A stretch of 64,000 nt of DNA from Heracleum sosnowskyi (lineage: Eukaryota; Streptophyta; Magnoliopsida; Apiales; Apiaceae), in assembly GCA_030848705.1 (NCBI GenBank), contig CM061236.1, positions 140,524,574 through 140,588,573 on the forward strand, written 5' to 3'. Shown in pieces: positions 36,001 through 45,666 of the stretch (positions are counted from its first letter, which is position 1; the number at the start of each line of letters is the position of its first letter). A program made the translations under genes and the position numbers. The notes below the pieces were generated by a model. The model did not search any database. It worked only from the letters and a program-made list of their open reading frames with translations, and was not told the DNA's origin.

Positions 36001-38101
36001 AAATCACCAGTGTCAGTGTAATGGTGAATGATGAGAAAAGATGGGCTGTAAGTATCTTTTTCACTTCTGGCATATCTTATTTCATCACAATGCAGTTATT
36101 GCAGAGTCTGCCAGCAAAGGTGTTGTGTGCTTTGAAGGGAAAGATCAGGGCAACTCAAACACCATTCAATGAAATATTGGATATGCAAATCCAGAACCTG
36201 ATCACACAAAAGCTACCTGAAGTCTACACAAATCCACCAAGTGTTTTCTATAGATCTAAAACTAAGGATGGCACAAGAAGGAACAACTTCATGAATTTGG
36301 TTAGCCCATCCAGAATGGAAACCAAGTTAATTCTGAAAGTGTTAGATGGAATACTCAGTTCAAATGCCAATCCAGGAAGAGTTTATGTTGTTCAAGAGAT
36401 CTACAAAATGCTGGTATTGAGAGACAAGGCACTGGGAGCTAGAGTGAAGGAACTAATCTCTAGAGCCAATGCTAAAAGAAATGATCAAGGTGGAAGCTGT
36501 CTCTATGACATACCTCCTCAGGATGATGATGATGATGATGATGATGAGGTTGGAGGTGGTGAAGCTTCTGGAAATGCTGGAAATGCTGGTGGAAGTAATT
36601 CTGGGAATACTGGTATTCAATCTCAGAATGAAGGCAATGAAGAAACTCCTAGTCAAGAAAAGAAAGATGTTGGTGCAACAGATGAAGAGGAGCCAAGAAT
36701 ACTGGAAGCTTTGGAGGAAAGCATTTTTCGATGTGCTATTGATTGCATAAATGCAGAAAAAGATGCTGTCACCAAAGGTACTGTCGACAAGGATACTGTC
36801 ATAGAAGATGCTGTCATGAAAGATACTGTCGACAAAGGTACTGTCAAGAAAGGTTCTGTCAAGGATGAAGCCAAAGCTACTGTCAAGCCCATAAGACTGA
36901 AAGCCAAAGCAAGAGCATGGTTTTCTAGACAGAAACCTGAAGGAAAGCACAAGTACTCAGGAAAGGAAAAGGCCACTGGATTTGGCAGGAATCTTAAGAA
37001 GCCAATTCAATCAATACCTCCCAACAGTCTTAAGATACAACAGATGCAATCTAGAGGAATCAAGAGTGTTGAGGTCAAGATGGATGCAAATCAAGAGGTC
37101 ACTGAGTACACTCTGTGGTGGAAAGAATCAAGATCTACCAAGGTTGATAAGGATTTCAATCTGGTCTCCACATCAACCAGTGGTAGGATATCAACCTTAG
37201 ATAAAAGAAGAATTGACTTCTTCTACCTGGAAAGAATGGTAGAGTTGCTGGAGAGCTATGATAATGTTCCAGAGTCTGTTATGGAACATATTCTGAAATA
37301 TCAAGCTGACAGGGATGCTGAATTCTATCAGAAATTTGGCTACAACTTTGCATATTTTAATGATGCTGATATTTCAACTGATTTACCAGCTTCTCCTATA
37401 CCATATCACTGGTACTATGAGTTTGATGATTCACCCACAGAAGAAAGGAAAACCCAACCCACAGAGGAAGGGCAACCCAAGCCAAGCAAAAGACCTGACT
37501 CTTCTCAATACGCTCAATATCAGTCAGAACTTGATAAGAAGGAAGCTGAATTCCTGGAAAGATGCAAGACTGCCAACAAGGTAGAAAGTGAAGCTCCAAA
37601 TTATCAAACATGTATGCTGGAAAATCCCTTAAGAATCAAGCATCTAAAAGAAGAAATCTATGTTTGCAGCTTGCACAAGCTAAAAACAACTATTCTGAAG
37701 GATTTACAGTATATGGTTGTTGGATCAATTCATCCCCTGGAGCAGATCTGTTTTGACAAGATAGAGGAATTATTGGAAAGGAGAAAAGGAGAAAAGGAGA
37801 AGATTCAAAGCTGGACAAGCAAAGGAGGATGTCTCTCAATGCTTATCGTGGAAGTAGATTCAAGCTCATTCATGAAGAACTCCACTTCAGAAGATATCCA
37901 TTTGATCAAGAGCAATGGTTGAATATCAGGGATGCTAGTTCTCTTATTTCTCCTACTATCAAGAAGATCATTGAAGAAATAGAAGATGTTGCAGTCACAC
38001 CTGCTGAAATCTCTCTTGTAGAAGGTCTAAGAGGCAGCTTGGTAGAAGCTCTCAGAAGAGAGGAAGTAACAAGACAGAAGAGGAAATCTCAAGCTAAGTA
38101 A
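33037..38101 (+). pseudogene. Very long post-pol ORF of SIRE element (about 1,690 codons), broken
   Basis: One coding unit recognisable in four pieces: 33037 to about 33245; then, after a frameshift, to a TAG at 35397-35399; the same frame to about 37790; then another frameshift to the stop at 38101. The first ~250 residues are globular and resemble the extra post-pol domain of asterid SIRE elements (RIEAFWRTAVART, LRKEWSMILDVMVKVFSTKSTGWNE, YPRFLMM). The middle is disordered, rich in Pro/Ser/Thr/Glu, with two DTV/DAV-type tracts (about 34670-34870 and 36765-36890) coded by repeated CTGTC. A DDDDDDDDE acidic run lies near 36530. The last ~350 residues are charged and helical. I see no signal peptide or clear membrane segment, so calling it envelope-like is not supported. 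The function is unknown. Confidence 0.8.
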
Positions 38102-38182
38102 ACATTCTAAATCCATTCTGATCTTGTTAGTTAAGTTGTCAGCATATATTGTAAATTTGTTGTTATTGTCCATAAAAACAAA

Positions 38183-38193
38183 TTGGGGGAGAT
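38183..38193 (+). other. Polypurine tract of the SIRE element
   Basis: TTGGGGGAGAT directly before the 3' LTR. Confidence 0.88.
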
Positions 38194-39251
38194 TGTTGGG
38201 ATTTATGGGTGATAGCATAGGAACAACTTAACTTTGTATATACTTAATTTTTTAATTAAGTAGAACATACTGTCATAGCCAAAGTATGTTCTTGTAATCA
38301 GTATGCAATGTTATTTTAATTGTGTAATTTGGAAGAAGTTCACTTTCTGTGTTCAAGCCTCAAAGAATGCATATTAGATGACAGCATGAATAAAGGTTAC
38401 TGTCATAAGCATTGACAATAAGATTACAAGAAGACAGAATGTTGCAAGTCAAGACAGCATATTCACTCTGACAGCAACATTGGCGGAAGACTACGCGACA
38501 ACAACTTTAGCCCTCGACAGCAAGTTTGGAAACCTCGACAGCACACTATGCGGGGAACTCTTACTGTCACCAAAAGCACATTCCTGTGACAACAAGCTTT
38601 GCGGCAAAAGTAACTGTCTCAAGAAAGATCCTTGTTCTAGGTATCTTTCTCAGTCAAATCCCGTGACAGTTTCAATGTTCAAGAAACAGGCGTGTTGCAG
38701 TATCCCTAAGCTGCACCAAGTCTGCAAGACTACGACAGAAGCTTCAAGCACTGCAAACAAAAGCGAATCAATTCAAGAGCAAGGTCAAGTCTCTATTTGC
38801 TGAATTGTTTTAGCTAGAAATAGAATGAATCTAGGTTGCTTTCTTTGTAATGTATATCTGACATTGTTAGCAATTTAGGAAAGTCACATGGGTAGACACT
38901 TTGTAAGAAGCTGCCACTTGATAATGACAGCAGCTTCACAGACCCGTGTTGACAGTGATAGGATTAGTTTTATACTTAGACTATTAATTCATTCTAGGAA
39001 TGTAACGAAGACAAGCAAGTGTCTTGAAGAAAAACCGAAGCTCAAGAATTCTCTCTTGAGGTTGTAGCAACACTTTGCAAAATAAATAAAACATTTATTT
39101 TGTGAATCCTGTCTTCTCGATTATACTGTTTGTGAATGCATACATATTATTGATGACATTAAATCTTAGTTTTGGTTGTTGAAACTGAGATTGAATTTTA
39201 TCAGTATTGCATTCATCCCCCCCCCCCTTCTGCAATACACGAGGACCAACA
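38194..39251 (+). repeat. 3' LTR of the SIRE element
   Basis: 1,058 bp, same ends as the 5' LTR. Differences by eye include T to G near 38237, single-base changes in three GACAG motifs, and one extra C in the poly-C run near 39218. Confidence 0.95.
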
Positions 39252-39256
39252 ACATT

Positions 39257-42200
39257 CATTTCCTTTAACCATATAGTAGACACACTTGTCACTTTCATTA
39301 ACTACAAATTCTGATTCTAAAACAGTATCATCAAACTTCTTATGCCAGTCTCGAGGAGCTTGTTTTAAGCCATATATAGACTTGATCAACTTACATACTT
39401 TCCTCTCGTTACCAGAAGCAACAAATCCCTCAGGCTAATCCATATAAATCTCTTCTTCAAGATCACCATGAAGAAAAACTGTCTTTACATCCATTTGATG
39501 GATGATAAGACCATGTACAGAAGCCAATGCTATAAGCATTCAGATTGTTGTCATCCTTGCAACAGGAGAGTATGTATCAAAGTAATCAATGCCTTCCTTT
39601 TGCCTAAAACCCTTAGCTACCAACCTAGCCTTATACTTATCTATTGAGCCATCAGGATTCATCTTCCTTTTGAAGATCCATTTACATCCTATAGTAGTAC
39701 ACCCAGGAGGTAGGTCAACCAACTCCCATGTTCCGTTAGAAACAATAGAGTCAATCTCACTTTTTACAGCACCTTTCCAGTGCCTTGACTCCGAAGAATC
39801 CATGGCCTGTCGGAAAGTTAAAGGTTCATCCTCGACATTGTAATTGACAAAATCACTTCCAAAGTCCTTGACTACCTTTGCACGCTTACTCCTTCTAGGT
39901 TCATCTACTTCATCAGGAGTAGAACTACTATCAGGATCTGCCCCCACATTTGTCATCTTTTCCACATGATCAGGAATAGAACTTGATGTGTGAGTGGTAT
40001 CATCATTAGAAATACCTTGAGGTATACCAGTCTTCATAGGGAACACATCCTCAAAGAATGTTGCATCACGAAATTCAACTATAGTGTTAGCCACTATACC
40101 GTCTATGTCAGATTTTAACACTAAAAATCTCATAGCCGTAGTGGTTTCAATATAGCCCAGAAAGATGCAATCAACAGTTTTCGGACCTAGTTTCTTTCTT
40201 TTGTGTTCAGGGACAAGCACCTTAGCAAGGCACCCCCACACACGAAGATACTTTAAACTTGTATTTCTACTTTCCATAATTCATAAGGTGTCTTGTCCAT
40301 ATGTTTCAGAGGGACTCTATTCAGAATATGGCAAGCCGTATTCAAAGCCTCTCCCCACATGTACTTAGGTAACCCAGAATTAATAAGCATGTTGTTAATT
40401 ATATCTTTAAAGGTTCTGTTCTTTCGTTCAGCCACCCCATTAGACTCAGGTGTGTATGGTGGAGTCACCTCATGAACTATACCATTGCTTACGAAAAATT
40501 CATTAAACGAGGTACTAGTATACTCACCACCTCTATCAGATCTCAAACGTTTAAGTACTTTACCAGTTTGTGTTTCAGCTTCAGTTTTGAACATAATGAA
40601 TTTTTCTAGTGCTTCATCCTTATGTCTAAGTAAATAAACATAATAGTATCTACTACAATCATCTATAAAGGTAATAAAATATCGTTTATTATCCTTAGTC
40701 AATATGCCAGCAATTCATATATGTCAGTGTGTACTAAATCCAATACTCCTGAATCCCTAACAACATTATGAAAGGATTTCCTAGTTTGTTTAGCAGTCAC
40801 ACATACTTGACATTTATATTTCTTTTCAATAGCATATTTTGGAATCAAATGTAAGTTCATCATATTCTTTAGAGCACCAAAATTTAAATGACCAAGTCTA
40901 GCATGCCATAAATCGGATGATTCAACACAATTAACAGAAGGTGCAACACTATCATTAATAAAACTGCCCAAAACAGGCTCAACATTTATTAAAAATAAAG
41001 CATCAGACAAATAAACTTTGCCAAAGAATGTACCAGTATGTGTAATAACTACTTTATTACACTTCAAAGAAAGTTCAAAACCATTTTTAACTAAATAACT
41101 TTCACTTATTATATTTCTACGAATATCAGGAACATGGTGCACTCTAGTGAGGGATAAAACACGCCCAGAAGCAAACTTCAGGTCCACGTTTCCTATTCCA
41201 AGAACTTGAGCAACACTAGCATTCCCCATCGTCACTGTCACTCCATGACTTTGTTGATAAGATACAAATAAACTAATATCAGTACAAATATGTACATTAG
41301 CTCCAGTATCAATCAACCATTCATGAGACAGATAAGTGGAAAGAAGTACAGGGTTGTAGGTAACATACCCGTCATTGGTTCCAGAGGCAACAACCTCACC
41401 AACAACCCTATTAACCTTAGGCCCATCAGTGGTTGCAAGCACAATATTAGCTTGTGCTCCCACAACAGCTTTCTTTGCTTTCTTTGCAGGACAGTCCTTG
41501 CTCCAATGACCAACATGTCCACAAGACCAACATGGTTTGTTTGTCTTTGGTTTCTTAGCCTTGTTCTTGTCATTTTTAGTTTTAGTGTTATCCTTCTTAG
41601 TGACAGCCTTTCTTTTCTGTCCAACAGTCACTACATTCACCTTCGAACTCCCATGTTCAGCAGGCATCACATGTCCCTGTTTGGACTTGTGCTGTTCATG
41701 CACAGAGATGTCCAACATCAGGTTTGTCCAAGTGATCTCTCCTTTTTGTCTTTTCAGGGAGAGAGCAAACTCTTCCCAAGACTTAGGGAGCTTTTCAATC
41801 ACTGTCATAACCTGAAACTTCTCAGGAAGGTCCATTCCGGACTCCTTCAAAACATGCACCAACATCTCAAACTCATGTGCCTGCTCGGTCATGGACTTTG
41901 TATCCACCAGTTTAAAATCAAGAAACCTAGCCACAAAATACTTTTCCAACCCTTGCGAGTCAGTATTGTGTGTCTGGTCCAGCTTCTCCCATAAGAGCTT
42001 AGCAGTGAAAGAATCAGATGAATAAACATCAAATAGAGTGTTCGCTAAAGCTGCCAGTATAGCAGCCCTAGCCACCCCATCCTTTTCCTCCCACATGGGA
42101 TAAGCCTTAAGAGTTTCAGCCTTATCCTGATCAATAACCGGTTTCTCATACTGCACCACCGGCCATAGACCCTTTACCGTAAGCCACAGTTTCATCTTTT

Positions 42201-42360
42201 TCTGTCAAAGAGAAAAACCAACACCCCCATCGAATTTATCAGGAATTCATGACAAATCAATAGGCTGTGGGAAACGGTATGTGGTCCAATCTATGGTGGG
42301 TACAGTAACACCATAACCAGAAGCAATAGCACCATCAGGAGTTTCAGTTCCGTTAACCAT
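39257..42360 (-). pseudogene. Copia gag-pol, 5' part, up to the SIRE insertion point in RT
   Basis: The likely original ATG is at 42360 (MVNGTETPDGAIASGYG); two in-frame stops (42247-42249 and 42205-42207) then leave 42195 as the next start. Gag core EKYFVARFLDFKLVDTKSM, zinc knuckle CWSCGHVGHWSKDC, protease WLIDTGANVHICTD, GAG-pre-integrase LWHARLGHLNFGALKNMM, integrase DDCSRYYYVYLL, SDRGGEYTS and PESNGVAERKNRT, then RT KWIFKRKMNPDG to LYGLKQAP-like IYGLKQAPRDWH. Frameshifts lie near 40705 and 40268, and stops at 39540-39542 (TGA) and 39435-39437 (TAG). It breaks off at 39257 where the nested element begins. Gag, protease and integrase shared one frame originally. Confidence 0.9.
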
Positions 42361-42407
42361 CTTGTTAATTAACAATATATAACACAGAAAACTAATCTCT
42401 TCAAGAT

Positions 42408-43782
42408 TGTTGGGTATAATACACTAACTACACAACAACAATAGGGCAGTTATATATATTTTGTATTAACAAGAACATGCAAATAACCAATAAACGAAAC
42501 AAATACAAAGGTCGAAACAATAATATAATTAGAGACTGTAAATAACAAGATAAGAAAGAACACTTATCTCTCAGGAGCTTTAACAAATACTGAAAGATAA
42601 AGAAACAGCTGAGTCGTCAAGCCTTCGAGAAGTCTTGACTGTTCTTGAAGAGATTATTGTCCCACTTACGCTGTGTTGGGTTGCAGCAATATCACTCCCA
42701 GGATAAAACAGCACAGATCAATCCACTCACAGTAATGGCAATGATCAACAGCGACCAGCACCTCACTTCGCCCAAGAACTATGTATTCTGTATGTGTTGA
42801 GAGAAAACCAGAGAAGATAATAGTTGCCTAGGGTTTTCAGAGTTACGTATATCCTATCTCTGTCTCAAACGTTATATTTTGTATATATAAATATAATACA
42901 AAATAAAACGTAACAGACCAAATATTGTAACTGAAGATATGACATTTAATACTAATTATTCTGATTTAAATACCATAACAGTTGTCATCAGTATTTAATA
43001 TCAGTTACAGCTCAGTCAGGATTTCCTGGTCCATCAGGATTTGATCATCATCAGTACTGAAGTCAAGCCATCAGGACTTGCTGTCCGTCAGGAGTGGCAT
43101 CAGTACTTGACCGACCATCAGGATCAGTAGTCATCAGGATTTGACTCCAAATAATGACACTGGCCATCAGGATCAGTAATCATCTGGATTTCACTCCAAG
43201 TACTGACCAGGCCATCAGGATTTGATCCAAGAACTGGTCCATCAGGATTTAATATAAATCCTGACCCAGTTCGTATAGCTGTTACAAATAAATACTGATA
43301 TTGTTAAATTAAATCAATAAATAATATTAAATAAACAGGTAAGACCCGACCCGAGTCAAGTCAAGTCAAGTCAAGTCAAGTCAAGTCGGGTCGGGTCGGG
43401 TCGGGGCGGGGCGGGGCGGGGCGGGGCGGGGCGGGGCGGTGCGTGTGTGCGCGCGCGCGCGTGAGGCACATAATAACACCATGTACACCCACATGCCTTA
43501 ATAGTTGTACACTACTCTTGCACATGTTTCTATATAAACCCACCAACCTCTCATTACCATTTCAATGTGGGATACAAGTTATTTCTATATAACCACCCAT
43601 ATAACCAATTTCAAGCAACCTATTTCAACTCAATTTATTTATGGATTCCACTAAGAAAATATCTTAGATCCAAACATGAAAGTTTAAGTCCTCATTACAA
43701 GGAACAACCTCCAATCGTTAGTTTCCGGAAATTTCATCAAGAACATATTTAAAATATGTCTCAAACTTTCTATTTTCTAGCA
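42408..43782 (-). repeat. 5' LTR of the split copia element
   Basis: TGTTGGGTATAATACAC to TTTTCTAGCA, 1,375 bp. It has ~60 bp near 42510-42575 missing from the other LTR. Contains CATCAGGATTTG minisatellite units (about 43000-43265) and an expanded pentanucleotide GC tract (43356-43462). Confidence 0.93.
43356..43462. repeat. Pentanucleotide tract drifting from GTCAA to GGGGC, then CG repeat
   Basis: A run of GTCAA units becomes GTCGG units and then seven or more GGGGC units, followed by a (CG)n/(TG)n tract. The corresponding tract in the other LTR (22775-22870) is shorter and irregular. The GGGGC run is able in principle to form a G-quadruplex. Confidence 0.9.
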
Positions 43783-43875
43783 TATTCTACTTCAAATAGA
43801 ACTTTTAATTATATGTCTTCGCTATAAATTCGAACTCTTCTACTCAATAAATTCGAATACTTATTCTACTTCTAA
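43783..43875. repeat. Degenerate short tandem repeats at copia insertion site (right part)
   Basis: TATTCTACTTCAAATAGAACTTTTAATTA and TTCGAACTCTTC units continue the array seen at 21646-21870, confirming the insertion point. Confidence 0.6.
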
Positions 43876-45666
43876 TATGTTAAAGAATTTTTTTTTATTT
43901 ATCAGTATTTAAAGCGTATCCTCCTTTATATATATATAGATGATTAAACAAGTTTTTGTTATCATCTGGTTGACACCGCCATCATCAACAAATTGAAGGA
44001 AAAATTCCAGTTACTTGATTTTATTGCATACTGTTTTCTGTATACTGTGGAAAATATAACCATAGTTTGTATTTTAGCTTAAGAAACCCAAAAAGTTGAT
44101 TTCCATATCTAACATATTCTCTCAATGCCTTGCAATGTACTCTCAATCTATTTATAATCTTTCCTAATTAATTAATTATTCTTTAACTTTTTTTTTGCTA
44201 ATTAATTATTCTTTAACTTTACTTTACCAAAAACATGACTTTTGGCTTTATGACGTCACCATACGTATATCAGCTTACGTTAGCAAATTCATAAACACCG
44301 GGCAGGAGCGGTTTTCACACAGGTGACGAAAACACAAATTAAACTAGAACCCCGGCGACTTTTAACACGTTTATTCAATTTGCAACGAGATTTTCATTTT
44401 GCATGTTCTTATTTTCCAATAGTTAACATGCGTGTGGGGTAATGTACTAATGTAGACCAAATTAATTTGAATACAAGGCGTGAGAAGGACAGATGTCGAA
44501 AATAAATAAATAAATATCTGTCCAAATAAGTCCCACGTTGCCCCGTGATTTATATTTCTAAGAGTAACTCCGATACTAGAAACTTCTTAACTAAATTTTT
44601 ATGTGACATGCTATATATAAAATTATAGAGAATGTATGAAAAAATATATACTTCAATGGTACATTCATATTAACTAAACTTTTAGTCAATTTCGTCGTGT
44701 TGGTCAAATTTGCTCAATCTCTAGACACATGTAGTAATACTACACATCATCTATTATCATGTTAAATTAATATATTTTATTTATAATAACTTAAAATTAT
44801 AATAACATATTATATTTAAAATATAACTAATCATTTATAGCCAATTCCACTAGAACACAATATCTTACAGATTCAACAAATTTTATATAATCAGTATTTT
44901 ATATTATTTTAACCAACACCGTAAAGTTTTGTGCACAAGCTTCAGATTTTCATTTTGCATGTTCTTATTTTCCAATAGTTAACATGGGTGTGGGGTAATG
45001 TACTAATGTAAGACCAATTAATTTGAATACAGGCGTGACAAGGACAGGTGTCGAAAATAAATAAATAAATATCTGTCCAAATAAGTCCCACGTTGTCCCG
45101 TGATTTATAGTATTTCTTAGAACAATTTTAATAGGAGAAATTCCTTAACTAAATATTCATGTGATATGCTATATGTAATAATTTGGATTATTTTAATCGA
45201 TAATGTTGATGTGAGTATATAAGGATCTATTTTATTTAATTATTTTAGAATCAATTAGAAAATGACATATAGATTTGAAAATTATTTTGAAATCTAATTT
45301 AGAAACTATTGCATTTTCTGACAAAAAATAATAGAGTATCAAATGAGAATAAAAACAGCACCGTGAACTAGTCTTTTATTTTAGAATTTTTCATTCCAAT
45401 GTAGGTCATGGTGGAAAAAAAAACATAAAAACAGTAAAATTCACTTACCTACTATAACCACTCGAAAATAAGGTACAGGAACGAGGATAATATATGAAAG
45501 ACCAAGGGTTAAAAAACTACACAGAGATTAACCTTGGTTCCAATATTGATGATTACAAGAAGCAGAAAATCACTAGGAACTTCATTCAACTCTGGCAGTT
45601 TAAAAAAAGGACATAATCTTATTTAGGATAATTATAATTTCCACAGCAGGGTCGTCAATGTTAAGA
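43876..45666. other. Intergenic DNA with a long duplicated segment
   Basis: No gene is seen. The main structure is a direct repeat (44389-44630 and 44946-45185). From about 45510 the sequence matches the 3' flank of bHLH copy 1, so it belongs to the gene duplication. Confidence 0.55.
44389..45185. repeat. Direct repeat, ~240 bp, copies 557 bp apart
   Basis: 44389-44563 and 44946-45120 are nearly identical (both with CATTTTGCATGTTCTTATTT, TGTGGGGTAATGTACTAATGTA and AATAAATAAATAAATATCTG). Weaker similarity continues for another ~65 bp. The element family is unknown; it could be a local duplication. Confidence 0.75.

Larger units (their letters stand above)
24725..39251 (+). mobile_element. SIRE-lineage copia retrotransposon with long post-pol region (14.5 kb)
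   Basis: LTRs 24725-25781 and 38194-39251, a perfect 5-bp target duplication ACATT (24720-24724 and 39252-39256), iMet primer site and polypurine tract. Order: LTR, gag, pol, a 6.4-kb region with two further ORFs, LTR. It is inserted in the RT of the surrounding copia element, in opposite orientation. By eye the LTRs differ at about ten sites in ~1,057 bp, so the insertion is recent, yet gag has two stops, pol one stop and two frameshifts, and the long post-pol ORF one stop and two frameshifts. The motif TGACAG/CTGTC is strikingly frequent throughout. Confidence 0.95.
21871..43782 (-). mobile_element. Ty1/copia retrotransposon, split by a nested SIRE element
   Basis: LTRs at 42408-43782 (5') and 21871-23188 (3'). 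The coding part runs on the minus strand from 42360 to 39257 and resumes at 24724-23715 on the other side of the inserted element. Without the insertion it is about 7.4 kb. Flanks TATTT (left) and TATTC (right) look like a 5-bp target duplication with one change. LTRs differ by scattered substitutions, a ~60-bp deletion in the left copy near 21975 and a diverged GC-rich repeat tract. The element lies between the two bHLH copies. No initiator-Met primer site is seen beside 42408. The copia lineage is not certain. Confidence 0.92.

Noticed and set aside
33037..38101. Calling the long post-pol ORF a retroviral-type envelope
   Set aside because: I see no signal peptide, membrane anchor or furin-like site; only its position fits the label.
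44389..45185. Direct repeat pair as solo LTRs of another element
   Set aside because: No TG...CA ends, primer site or coding remnants between the copies.
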